NCBI GenBank assembly: GCA_023376005.1
Contig: CM042151.1
Location: 76,717,512-76,781,511 of the forward strand
DNA length: 64,000 nt
Direction of reading: 5' to 3'
From: Doryteuthis pealeii
Taxonomy: Eukaryota; Mollusca; Cephalopoda; Myopsida; Loliginidae
A program made the position numbers and the translations under genes. Shown here piece after piece: positions 20,315 to 31,383 of the stretch; positions within the stretch are counted from its first letter, which is position 1; every line of letters starts with the position of its first letter. The notes beneath the pieces are model-generated. The model worked only from the letters and a program-made list of their open reading frames with translations. It made no database searches and was not told where the DNA came from.

Positions 20315-23300
20315 TGTTATATCAGAGAGAAGATATCTCTTATGATTCACAATGCTTACTCACAAAATACACCTCGCCAGCATAAAACATCAAAACTCAA
20401 GTCGGAGGCAACAAACGGAAGTGAACTCAATGGTACCCTCTCACGAAGTGACCAATTCGACGCAGTTCTGCGCATAGGCTCGGATTGAGTTACGCTTGAG
20501 AGGAATTCCAAAATAAACAAAAAATAATATTGTAAGGAATCCGGATTTTCAGCCAATAAAAAACTCTCCCGCTAAAAACCCCAAAAGCATTCTGGAGCCC
20601 ATCTACCAGCATATAAGCTCGGGTATTTTGAGAATCGGCAGTTGGACGGACGGCCTGGAACCGAGAATATCACCAGACGAGAGGATCAAGGAACTGCTAC
20701 GCACCCACCACCACGCACGCCCTCGCCCACCCGGACACTCAGCCTTACTTCAACACCTCACCGTAGCCAGGCGACATCCTTACCCCCCTGACCACTACAG
20801 CGCTACCCGCTACAACTCGCTGAGATATTCCTGACTTTATTCCCGCACCAAGTGACCGTATCCACTTACAACGGTATCCTACCGGACGAACTCAACTCCC
20901 TCGGCCACTACTACTTCCCTGACCATCACTATTCCACTGAGATATTCCTGACTTGGTCCCTACACCAAGTGACCGTATCAACTCAACTTCTACCTCACGC
21001 CTTGCACCAGGCCAAGAGAGATTCCGACGTATCATACGATACCCACACCTCACCGACCCCTCGGCCACTCCAGAGAACTACTACCGTTATCTACGGCGAC
21101 AACAACAATTTTCACACTCGTTATTTCAATAAACGATTTTTATCAAATTAATCTTGTCCATTATTCTTCTTGCAAACCATACGCTTTTACGGATATCCTA
21201 AGATATAACACTGGTGTCAGAACGGGATAACTAAGATATATCATTGGTGTCAGCGTGTTGCAATGGAGAATATGGACTATACAAGATTAACTCGCTCGGA
21301 AATTCTCGACTTTATTAGAGACCAGATGAAGTTCCTCCAAGAATTAAGAACTCGCCCCACACCCCAAAACCAGAAAATATACAATTTTTGAAAGCCGACT
21401 TACACAGGATGATGGAAGCCCTGGATCATGCCAAGCCGACAATACCACCAATAGCCCAGATAGTCGACATCCAAGATAGATTAAGGCGTCACAAATCCAT
21501 ACTTGACGTTATGAGACTGAAAAACGAATTCAGTCCGGGAGATGATGTGAATCAATTTATCACAAGCCTGAACGTGACCTATACGACCCACGTCACGCCC
21601 GAGATTGCCGTGTATCCTGACCTTGAGAACGAATTCGTCAAGGCTGCCAAGGATTTACTCGACTACAGCATATTTGAACAGATGATAGAGTCCAAGCAGG
21701 ACACATCCACCTTTGAACAACTAAAGGCATACCTCATAGCGACCCATGGCAACAAGATTGACAACACAGCCTCACACAACACTGCACACACTGCAAAAGA
21801 TTCCACAACCAGCACAGTGATTGAAACTGACGTAAATACCATAGCGACCCATGGCAACGAGACTGACGACAGCAGTACAACCAAAATAATGACCCCTACT
21901 ACTACTACTGACGAAAATACCAGAACGGGATATCCCGTACAAACGATTGCCACCACCACACCACAGGAATGCGAGCACGCTAAAGAACCCGCTATAAGCA
22001 AGAATTACTTGGACCCCACTCGCTCACACGGACGCGACTGCCCATATTCACAACCACTACTAGCTCGGACGGATGATGACAAACCATCCATAAGCATCAG
22101 GACTGTATTCCCCATGCCTTACCCCAACTCCATAATCGCCATCCAGACAATACCCCTTCAGGAAAAACTCACACCATTTTTTCCAAATCCAGGTACATCC
22201 ACTCTAGTGTTAGCGAACGAAAAACTCCTTCCAAAAGTAGATGTACCATATAAAATAGCCTTCGTCTTCGTCGCTCTGCGCTACACGTTAGCCATCATAA
22301 TTAGCTTCAAGCGATACTTTTCTACCACACCAGGCGAAAGAGACCACACGACCAAAGCTATCGGTGGGGTAAACCAGCAAATATCTCTCCACCACAGAGA
22401 AAGACGAAAATTATCCCCACATCTTAGCTCCAACTTCAATCTCCCAAAACCACGTGAAGAGAAAACCACGAATATCAACCCAATGATGTCGATAAACTAT
22501 CTCCCAAAGCAAAATCACCATTCAACGCACGCCACCCTAACCAACGAAGGGACTGACCTAAAAATGGAAGCGAAACAAAAAAAATTTGTACTAAGACCAA
22601 CATTCTCACCATTTTCATCATGTGACACTCACATGAATGCACATTATCTCCCGCCTCCACCTCGTTATGGGGCAAATAAGTCAACTCACAACCCACATCA
22701 ACAACATAAAAACAAACTAAAACCTATATCGATAATACTAATATTAGGCCTATTTCATACACGTCTTAAAAGAATTCTAATTTATTCATCTGTCAACACA
22801 CCACCTACATAACCATACATACACATTGTGAATCAAATTGATATCTTGGGGAGCTTTGTTATATCAGAGAGAAGATATCTCTTATGATTCACAATGCTTA
22901 CTCACAAAATACACCTCGCTAGCATAAAACATCAAAACTCAAGTCGGAGGCAACAAACGGAAGTGAACTCAATGGTACCCTCTCACGAAGTGACCAATTC
23001 GACGCAGTTCTGCGCATAGGCTCGGATTGAGTTACGCTTGAGAGGAATTCCAAAATAAACAAAAAATAATATTGTAAGGAATCCGGATTTTCAGCCAATA
23101 AAAAACTCTCCGCTAAAAACCCCAAAAGCATTCTGGAGCCCATCTACCAGCATATAAGCTCGGGTATTTTGAGAATCGGCAGTTGGACGGACGGCCTGGA
23201 ACCGAGAATATCACCAGACGAGAGGATCAAGGAACTGCTACGCACCCACCACCACGCACGCCCTCGCCCACCCGGACACTCAGCCTTACTTCAACACCTC

Positions 23301-23785
23301 ACCGTAGCCAGGCGACATCCTTACCCCCCTGACCACTACAGCGCTACCCGCTACAACTCGCTGAGATATTCCTGACTTTATTCCCGCACCAAGTGACCGT
23401 ATCCACTTACAACGGTATCCTACCGGACGAACTCAACTCCCTCGGCCACTACTACTTCCCTGACCATCACTATTCCACTGAGATATTCCTGACTTGGTCC
23501 CTACACCAAGTGACCGTATCAACTCAACTTCTACCTCACGCCTTGCACCAGGCCAAGAGAGATTCCGACGTATCATACGATACCCACACCTCACCGACCC
23601 CTCGGCCACTCCAGAGAACTACTACCGTTATCTACGGCGACAACAACAATTTTCACACTCGTTATTTCAATAAACGATTTTTATCAAATTAATCTTGTCC
23701 ATTATTCTTCTTTGCAAACCATACGCTTTTACGGATATCCTAAGATATAACACTGGTGTCAGAACGGGATAACTAAGATATATCA
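20315..23785 (+). mobile_element. Gag-only LTR retrotransposon, copy 2
   Basis: LTRs lie at 20,315-21,243 and 22,857-23,785, with TTAT on both sides (20,311-20,314 and 23,786-23,789). It is a copy of 16,271-19,742 made by the tandem duplication, because target site and flanks are the same. Confidence 0.92.
21263..22812 (+). pseudogene. Gag-like gene of the gag-only element, copy 2 (frameshifted)
   Basis: The start ATG at 21,263 matches copy 1, but a run of five C after CACA in copy 1 is four here (about 21,362), breaking the frame near codon 35. From 21,388 the frame is open for 474 codons and otherwise matches copy 1. It reads past the copy 1 stop because an A run has eight rather than seven bases, adding a Pro- and Lys-rich tail. 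Either could be a consensus error. Confidence 0.75.
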
Positions 23786-23905
23786 TTATGTTATAATTGT
23801 ATGCATTTGTTTTATTATTTCTCCGTGTTTTCTGCCTAACTGTGTCATATATAATATTCGTCATTCCTAATATTACTGAACACGTTCTCATAATCCTCTA
23901 CAAAT

Positions 23906-24956
23906 TGGTGACCCGCGACGTTTAATTTGATACAGTTGTGTAGATGGAGAAATATACATATTAAGAAAATGCATACAATCAATCACACAGACCCTATTGA
24001 GACTAACATGAAACCAATAATGTCCAAAATGATAAACCCACCAAAAGAACCACCAGATAAAAGATCTCGATAAAAGAAAAAAGAAAAAGTAGCAAAAAAA
24101 ACAAAAAGAAAAAAAATAGCAAAAAAACAAAAAAAACAAAAAAAAAAATTTCAAAAAACAAAACGAAAAAAAAAAATAGCAAAAACGAAAAGCAAAAAAA
24201 CAAAAATCGGAACACAAAAATAACGACACAAGAAGAAATTAAATGATTAGAAATATTCTACAAACCCACAAATGGAAATTCACAACAACTACTTTCTTCA
24301 GCACGACAATAACTCAATATTGAGAAACGTACAAAAAAATTCCTTTTCCCGTACGATCATAATTCAATATTGACGAACATTCAAAAACATCACAATTCAT
24401 TTTTCCCCCGATACGACGACAAACATCCAATTTTTCTCAAGCCAGTTATGCGACATCTATCGAAAAAGTCACCTTCAACATTTACTCGGACAACGAAGCA
24501 CCCTGTTTTCATGCATCCACAATTTCCTCACTTACGCTCTTCACTTGAAAACAGTTCAATTTTACACTCAGTTATATCCGACAATGGGATAATATAACCC
24601 AATTAAACGACGGATATACGCAGCATCAAAGGTTCAGACAACATTGTGACAGATTTTCCACAATACAATACATAGAAACCTTTATTTCAACCTCATCACC
24701 GAAAAACGTGAAAAAGTTGCCACATTCGATAGAACAGAAAAGCAAAACACTTTTGAAGCATTGAAGATATGCACTGTCACATTCGGGACACTCACAACTG
24801 CATTCAAATACGAAATCGAAGACAAAAACATTCACACCAACATACATCCCTCAAACATCACAACAAAATCAGGTAGGCGTGTACATTAGCTTACTCATTT
24901 CAAGACCTTACATATTGAAAAAATATTTTCAATATTTTTCAATCTGAGGGGGTTTT
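23906..24956 (+). mobile_element. Internal region of the pol-less LTR element, unit 2
   Basis: It starts with the Trp-type primer site TGGTGACCCGCGACG (23,906-23,920) and ends at a polypurine tract, tgaggggg (24,945-24,952), next to the 3' LTR. It contains an A-rich tract (24,050-24,210) and a 75-codon frame (24,370-24,597) with no family similarity. No gag, protease, RT or integrase motif was found. Confidence 0.7.
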
Positions 24957-25800
24957 TATAGAATACAATTCTATTTTTTTAAATAGATACACATATACAT
25001 TTCTCTTCCCAAATTTAAGGAAAAGAAATTAAAATAAACATATAACACCATCCTTTTTCCAAACTTATGGAAAAGTAATTAAATCAAACACACGAACAAA
25101 AATCCTTGTCCAAAGATTTAAGGAAAAGTGATTAAACCAATTGTTTACACTAAAATCAGAATCGATTGGCTGGGTTAGCATTGTTCACTACTACGTCCGC
25201 GCGTTTGCGCCAAAAAAATTAATTACTTTCCGATCCTATCTCCTAATTATAAATAACGAAGAAGAAACCAACAGATATACAGAACCCATTTCGCTATCAG
25301 AGAGGACAGGATTCATTCCGCTAGCAGACGACACAGACTTCACCTCACACTCAAACCGGACACAACCAAAAGATAAACAAACACATAGATCTCCTCTCTC
25401 TGGCCAAGAAGCAGGTGTTCGAACAAAACGATTTCACTCCCTCAACACAATTACTACTACTACCAGTATTCTTACCACTTCGTTCTACCTACATCAAGAA
25501 TCCGTTTCAACAGGTCAGATACGCAACTTATTTCTAATTTCTGTCCATATCAAAACGAACTTTTCCAAACTAAACATACGAACTTTTTACATTTTACATT
25601 ACACATATCAACTACACATTCCTTACAAACATTTACATAGTTGTTGATTACTTGCAAATTTATTCTCTGAATAAATTTATTTGTTATGTTATAATTGTAT
25701 GCATTTGTTTTATTATTTCTCCGTGTTTTCTGCCTAACTGTGTCATATATAATATTCGTCATTCCTAATATTACTGAACACGTTCTCATAATCCTCTACA
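24957..25800 (+). mobile_element. 3' LTR of the pol-less element (844 bp)
   Basis: Uninterrupted copy of the outer LTR, TATAGAATACA...CCTCTACA, followed by ATAT. It provides the empty target site of the gag-only element near 25,681. Confidence 0.88.
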
Positions 25801-25804
25801 ATAT

Positions 25805-26010
25805 ATATGTATATGTTTACGTTGTGTGTTTCATGTATTGTTTCCTGTGAGCGTCCAAGGGTGGTCATGTCCATGGGATTAGCTTCACGCTATTAGGCAT
25901 GGCCTCCCTTCAATAGTAGTTTAAACCAATAAAGTTTTTCTTTTACTTATATATTTTTTAAATAATTTGTACTACTATTGATTAATAAATTTCTTATTCT
26001 TCTTCTTATT
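25805..26010. other. Right flank of the 11-kb insertion into copia
   Basis: Counterpart of 14,957-15,542. It ends in a TTC/TTA-rich stretch where copia coding resumes at about 26,010. No coding sequence. Confidence 0.5.
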
Positions 26011-27295
26011 ATTATTCTATATTGGGATGTACCTCTTAAATATCTCAGAATGTGTTTTGCCGCTATCAAATGTTGTTGGTGTGGCTCTGCTAGGTGTTGC
26101 GATAGTTTTCCTACGGTATGTTAGATAATCATTAGATACCTAATGATTATGACAATAGTGTAGAAATCATATTAGTGCAGCTGATGGCCTTGAGGGTGAG
26201 TGACAGCGCTTGACCTCGATCTCACCTTGCGTTCTGGGGAGAATCGTGAGAACAGAACCCCGATAGAAGCCCCTTCCGGTTTAAGGGGTAAGCAACTGAG
26301 TTAGAGTTAGACCTTAGAAGCGAAGCTAGCAAGATGTGAGCCTCACTGCGTGATTGTCTGGTCTGGGGTTCTACGAATAAAGTAACATCATCGTAAATCG
26401 AAGTCTTGTGGTTATTACTAAAAGCTAACAATAGCACAGGGCTTCTGATAAGGAATGATCCCCAACAGAAACCAGACCCGGAATCCTCAATAGAAGACCA
26501 GACGAGACCAAGATAGATGATAGAAGAACCAAGCCGGCCAGAAGAATAGAAGACCAGAATAAGACGTAAGAAGGTATATAAGATATAGATATTTAGTGCC
26601 GGTAAAGAAGGCTATGCAACAGGTATAGCTTAAATCTGGTCTAGTGCAGGTCGTTAAGTAGATTAGACTCCCGACAAGTTCCCGATATTTTCTTGTGTCG
26701 ACTGGTGTTGCTAGGGTCCAGTTTTGGTTCGCATGGTGTTGTTCTTGGTTTGCAATTTGACACCCTTTCCGTATATTTCTTTTGGTTCAGCTTCACACAT
26801 CCTTGTGTCATGTCGAAGTCTATCCCTATGCAATGATTCAGTTCTCCTAGGTCTTTCATCTTGAATTCAGACATCAACATTTCCCTCACGTTACTAAGGG
26901 AGGTAACTTTCTCAGCTGTGATGATTAAATCGTCGACCCAGGATATGATTATTATTCTCTCCCTTTGTTTTATGTACACAGAGTAGTCTGCTGCATTCTG
27001 TATGAAATCATTCCTGGTGAGGCAATCATGTAGCATTTTATTCCAGTTCCGTCCTGATTGCTTCAGTCCATATAGGGATTTATTTAGCCTATAGACTAAC
27101 CTATTATATCTGTTTATTTTTGTTTCGAAACCTTCGGGTTGCTCGACAAAAATTTCACAATCAATTGGTGCATGTAGGTAGGCTGTTGTTATATCCATCT
27201 GATGGACAGTCAGATCATATTGCACTACCATTTGCATCAAGATGCGTATTGAGGTGATGTTTGCAGTTGGGGAAAATGTTTCTTGCGTGTTCGTA
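26010..27295 (-). pseudogene. copia reverse transcriptase, C-terminal two thirds
   Basis: From 27,295 the minus strand reads QETFSPTANITSIRI, VHQMDITTAYLHAPID, YGLKQSGRNWN and SWVDDLII, the copia RT core with the first catalytic Asp in the MDITTAYL motif and a W-for-Y change in the VDD motif. A frameshift follows near 26,670, then LTTCTRPDLSYT. After a solo LTR (26,119-26,621) the frame resumes as VGKLSQHLAEPHQQHLIAAK and ILRYLRGTSQY. That last motif precedes the RNase H piece at 14,956, showing both are one element. Confidence 0.87.
26119..26621 (+). mobile_element. 503-bp solo LTR, TSD GGTA
   Basis: It starts TGTTAGATAATC and ends CTATGCAACA, flanked by GGTA at 26,115-26,118 and 26,622-26,625. 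Excision joins copia RPDLSYT to VGKLSQH. AATAAA lies near 26,378. Confidence 0.87.
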
Positions 27296-28148
27296 TCACG
27301 TCGAGGTCACCAATTTGTGGAGGGTTATGAGAACGTGTTCGGTAATATTAGGAATGACGAATAAAATATATGACACAGTTAGGCAGAAATCACGGAGAAA
27401 TAATAAAACAAATACATACAATTATAATATAACAAATAAATTTATTCAGAGAATAAATTTGCAAGTATTCAACAAATATGTAAATGTTCGAAAGGAATTG
27501 TGTAGGTGATATGTGTAATGTAAAGTGTAAAAAGTTCGTATATTAAGTTTGGAAAAGTTCGTTTTGATGTGGACAGAAATGAGAAATAAGTTTGTGTATC
27601 TGACCTGTTGAAACGGATTCTTGATGTAGGTAGAACGAAGTGGTAAGAATACTGGTACTAGTAGTAATTGTGTTGCGAAGTCGTTCGTTCGAACACCTGT
27701 TTCTTGGCCAGCGAGAGGAGATCTATGCGTTTGTTTATTTTTGGTTGTGTCCAGTTTGAGTGTGAGGTGAAGTCTGTATCGTCTGCTAGCGAAATGAATT
27801 CTGTCCTCTCTGATAGCGAAAAGGGTTCTGTCTAATTGTTGATTTCTTATCTATCTTTTATAATCAGGAGATAGGATCCAAAAGTAATTAATTTTTTGGT
27901 GCAAACGCGCGGACGTAGTTGTAAACAAAATCTAGCCAATCGATTCTGATTTTTGTGTAAACAATTGGTTTAATCACTTTTCCTTAAATCTTTGGATAAG
28001 GATTTGTGTTCGTGTGTTTGATTTAATTACTTTTCCATAAGTTTGGAAAAAGGATGGTGTTGTATGTTTATTTTAATTTCTTTTCCTTAAGTTTGAAAAG
28101 AGAAATTTGTACGTGTATTTATTTAAAAATATAGAATTGTATTCTATA
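27296..28148 (-). mobile_element. LTR plus primer site of the Trp-type family, minus strand
   Basis: LTR 28,148-27,316 is a diverged copy of 24,957-25,800 in reverse. It is followed by TGGTGACCTCGACGTGA (27,312-27,296), one mismatch from the complement of animal tRNA-Trp. It splits the copia RT between ARFVAR.FS and RRDTNTQETFSP. Flanking 4-mers do not match, so it is not a simple solo LTR. Confidence 0.83.
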
Positions 28149-28731
28149 GGCTGAATCATCGTGCAACGAATCTAGCTTTATACCTTTCTGATCCATCAGG
28201 GTTTTGCTTGATGGTGTCCGTCTACTTCCAACTGTCTTTTTGCCTTCAGGTAAAAGTGTCAATTCGAAAACATTGTTTTCCTTTAGGGATTTTATCTCCT
28301 CATTCATTCCTTCAGCCTAGTAAGGCGCCTTTGATGAATTTAATGCCTCTTTGTATGTTCGGGGATGCCACAAGTGATTTTGTAACAATAATCGATATTG
28401 ATTAATGTTTGGTCACTGTCATCCTCAGGATTGGTTACATAATCATTTAAGTATTGAGGTGCTTTTCTTTCTCTCCTGGGGTAATGCCGAAATTTATCAT
28501 TTTCCTCTGTGCGCGCGTCCTCCCGTGAATCAGTCCTAAGTTGTGGGTCCGGGTCCGCTATGGATTTCTGTGGAATACGCTTCCTTTGGACGAAATCATC
28601 ATCATCATCATCATCATCATTACTGGTTCAGGTCTGAGTCTACTGATTCGTCATGTTGCTAATAAATCGTACTAGCCTATGTTTGAGAATTTTATTTTTC
28701 TCAGGGTAGAAAATTAAATATGAAGGGCTGT
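28149..28731 (-). pseudogene. copia IN C-terminus to RT N-terminus
   Basis: The minus strand reads PSYLIFYPEKNKILKHRLVRF near 28,725-28,665, a post-integrase conserved segment. It ends with MNEEIKSLKENNVFELT, then PEGKKTVGSR and ERYKARFVAR, the start of the copia RT domain. A (CAT)n-type run near 28,598-28,621 and frameshifts lie between. An in-frame stop follows KARFVAR. Confidence 0.75.
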
Positions 28732-29165
28732 ATCGGAAATTGGGTTATCTGCCCGCACCGGAAGCCCGGACAATAGGGGACAGGGCATAGAACCCTGACT
28801 CGGCAGAACAGATACGGCAGGCAAAGGGTGCAGTACTAGCTGAAACTAGCAGAACAACTGAAACACAGCGACTTTACCGGACAACGTAGAGACATTGCAA
28901 GATTAATATAATTAAGATAAGTGTATTTGAATCTCTTGTATTACCTATAAATATACACCCCGCCAGGAGAAGTTCCTCTGGCAACTCTGAAAGACAATTA
29001 CACTACTCTTAAAGACATTTACAAAAGAAATTTATAAACTCTTAACACATTACTACTAACCCAGAATAAACTGTTAACCCAAATATACATACTATATTTG
29101 CCTTGTACCTTTCCTTCACAACAGTCATATTGTAACGTCACTATTTGTCTACTTTATTTCTGTTA
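28732..29165 (+). mobile_element. 434-bp LTR-like insertion with GCTGT repeats
   Basis: The insert between two GCTGT copies (28,727-28,731 and 29,166-29,170) separates copia GIFVGYDRNS from PSYLIFYPE. A TATA-like cctataaatatac lies near 28,945. It lacks the canonical TG...CA ends if the full 5-bp repeat is the target duplication, so exact ends are uncertain. Confidence 0.65.
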
Positions 29166-30228
29166 GCTGTTCCTGTCATATCCAACGAATATCCCCTTTT
29201 CACATTTTGGATCTAGCTTTTTTCTTCGAGTTATTGTAAATATAGCATGTTGATCCAAAAATGTGCATTTTTGATAGGTCAGGCTTCCTTCTTCCTGTCA
29301 TCATGTAGTAGTGGTTTTGTTTTAGACGGTCATTGAAACATTTATTTCTAATTACCGAAGATGTCATTATCGCGTAGGTCCATAGACTTTTAGGCAAGTT
29401 GTTTTCTATAATTAGGCATCTAGCCATTTCGAATGGGGTTCGCCAATTCCTGTGGAAATTTGTTAAGGTAATGGTGATCCTCTTTCACCGGTCACCAGCA
29501 GTAGCCCTTAGGGTCACATGATGCCCACTATAAAAGAAGGGTCCCTGAAGAATTCGGCCTCTTTTTGCTTCTAGCGTTGGCTAGCTTCACCGCTCCGTAT
29601 CGTCAGTAGCCCCAGACGGCGACGACCAGGAACCCCCAGCACGTTGGAATCAAGAGCGGCAAACGCACACCTAATAACCAATTCTTCAGGGCCCAAACCA
29701 GTTACGTGGAACAGTAATATCAAGGATAACAGCTAAGTTTCCGCAGGCAATTTTATCTGCAAACCTTCACTTTTAACCCTTTTGACATATTCAATTCTCC
29801 TTAAATATTCCTTACCAACCAAACGCATTGAACTCTTAAATTGAACTGAACTCTATGAACATTCTTCAAAGTCGTTTGGTTGTTTCATTTTATGTATATT
29901 GATACCCCTGTTGATATTTGTTTTATGTTTTACATGTAAAGTAAACATTTTGTTTTATAAAAAGTCGTTTGTCTCCTTTCTTCAAAGCTGTACCCATCTC
30001 CTCACTGCGTCGAAGTACGGTCTATTCTCTTACAAAACGTAGGGTCTAGACAGTGCTTTTCCGGGGACAAAAAATCCCCACATTCCTTTCTGCTATCCCA
30101 TTTTGGTGTGTTGAAGTCTCATGTTTTATGCAGTTATTATACAGTAATTCCTGAAAGTTATTTGACGTGAATTCCGATCCGTTATCAGACCTTAGGGTTT
30201 TTATCCTGTTATAGGGAACAAACAACAC
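29166..30228 (-). pseudogene. copia integrase fragment, interrupted by a solo LTR
   Basis: The 30,228-30,083 piece reads IKTLRSDNGSEFTSNNFQ, then HQNGIAERN: the integrase D of SDNG and the conserved NG-x-AER. After the 632-bp solo LTR, the frame resumes as WRTPFEMARCLI, LPKSLWTYAIMT, HIFGSTCYIYN and KCEKGIFVGYDRNS. The integrase zinc finger and first catalytic Asp are missing because the 5' LTR remnant is fused just upstream. Confidence 0.86.
29451..30082 (+). mobile_element. 632-bp solo LTR, TSD TTCC
   Basis: It begins TGTGGAAATTTG and ends AATCCCCACA, flanked by TTCC (GGAA on the minus strand) at 29,447-29,450 and 30,083-30,086. Excision restores copia AERNWRTPFEMAR. A good TATA box (actataaaagaag, near 29,530) supports plus orientation. 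Confidence 0.88.
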
Positions 30229-30329
30229 GTCCGTTGTCTTGGAAAGGAGAATAGAAAAGAATTTTATTTCACAAAAGAGAAGAGCTACTCAAGATAGATA
30301 ACTGCTCGGGTTATCGGACCTGATGTACA
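30215..30329 (-). mobile_element. Truncated 5' LTR of the copia element
   Basis: It matches most of 12,965-13,080, starting TGTACATCAGG and running to tttgttcc, where integrase codons begin at once. The join sits on shared tttgttcc, suggesting a deletion through microhomology. Confidence 0.75.
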
Positions 30330-30955
30330 ATTCTAACAGATTTAATTTTGACTACGATTTGCAAGTTTAGCCAATAGTTTTTAAATTTTCAAGTAAAATT
30401 TTCCAGGAGTTGATTTTTTTTAATGTGGTATTTCTAGAAATGTAAAAAGAGAATTATTCAAATGACCACTCGTTGAAAAAAAAAAAAAAAAAACAAAAAA
30501 AAAAAAAACAAATAAAAAACCTATAATTTTCATTGATAAATACATTCTTTCACGTTTTATTTTTCATTAAAATAAGGTATTGGTATTCCGTCCTCTTTTA
30601 CACAGATCTCAAGCTGTAGGTTAGTATCGAACCCGGAACCTTTTGGTTCCTACGATTTAAACCATAGCTGGGAGGGTAGGGGAGATGTTTCATACTTTTC
30701 CGAATGGTGTTGTAAATTAAATAGTTATTTCCCTTTGAATGACCTTAACGTTTGATTAACCTTAACTCATGATTACCTCCCCTGCCCGCTAGGATTTAGA
30801 TAGATATATAGAAACATGAACATTTTGTAGAACTATCATAACTAGTGTAATTGTTTGATATTAAATCTATCCAAACGGTTTATCAGTCTCGTCATTCTAT
30901 ACTTTTCAGTTCCATATCGTTATACTCTTTACTTTTCACATCAATTTTAATATCA
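30330..30955. other. AT-rich flank without recognised genes
   Basis: It has long A runs at about 30,477-30,510. Nothing coding was seen. Confidence 0.5.
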
Positions 30956-31383
30956 AATGAAAAAAAATGATAATCGATTAAAGCGATACCATAGATTCAC
31001 AGAACTAGATGCTTATCCTATGCTGAACATTTCTAAAATAGTTGACGATATAGCCCAATATAATGCTTGGCCTTAAATCAGCATATCATCAGATACCTAT
31101 CAGTGACAAAGGTCGCAAATACACTGCCTTTGAGGTCTGCGGTAAACTATATCAATTTACGGGCATCCCCTTTGGTGTTACTAACGGAGTAAGTGCATTC
31201 CAGATAAGCATCGACAGCATCATAGATAAAGAAAAACTGTCCGATATAATCGTCTTTGTAGATAATGTCACATTATGTGGGAAAACCCAAGAACAACATG
31301 ATTATAACCTTAAACAATTCTATGAAGTAGCTAGGAAGTATAACATTACACTTTCGGAACTGACGCAGTTATGGCACATACAT

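Larger units (their letters stand above)
16146..24240 (+). repeat. 4.04-kb tandem duplication
   Basis: Unit 1 (16,146-20,189) and unit 2 (20,190-24,240) are nearly identical. Each holds part of the outer LTR, the complete gag-only element with the same TTAT duplication, the LTR end, the primer site and an A-rich internal stretch. The junction near 20,190 joins internal sequence back into mid-LTR sequence at aattttcc. Differences are mostly single bases in homopolymers. Confidence 0.93.
15543..25800 (+). mobile_element. Pol-less LTR element with Trp-type primer site, TSD ATAT
   Basis: The 5' LTR starts TATAGAATACAATTC at 15,543 and, after an inserted element, ends CCTCTACA at 19,859; the 3' LTR is 24,957-25,800. 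ATAT flanks both ends (15,539-15,542 and 25,801-25,804). Following the LTR, TGGTGACCCGCGACGT resembles the complement of tRNA-Trp 3' ends, the primer used by CsRn1-type gypsy elements. The internal region carries no gag or pol, so the element would depend on a partner. The family is also represented by a minus-strand LTR at 27,316-28,148. Its 5' LTR hosts a second element, and the block is duplicated. Confidence 0.82.
12915..30329 (-). mobile_element. Ty1/copia element split by many nested insertions
   Basis: Pieces of one minus-strand copia polyprotein lie in the right order: integrase (30,228-29,166), RT (28,731-26,622), the RT-RNase H join (26,118-26,010), then RNase H (14,956-13,155), a polypurine tract and the 3' LTR (13,080-12,915). 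The gaps are filled by other LTR elements. At the 13,276 and 14,394 insertions, removing the insert and one target copy restores the frame exactly. Gag, protease and the start of integrase are missing. A truncated copy of the LTR (30,329-30,215) is fused directly to integrase at tttgttcc. No matching target duplication was seen at the outer ends. The element is dead. Confidence 0.85.
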
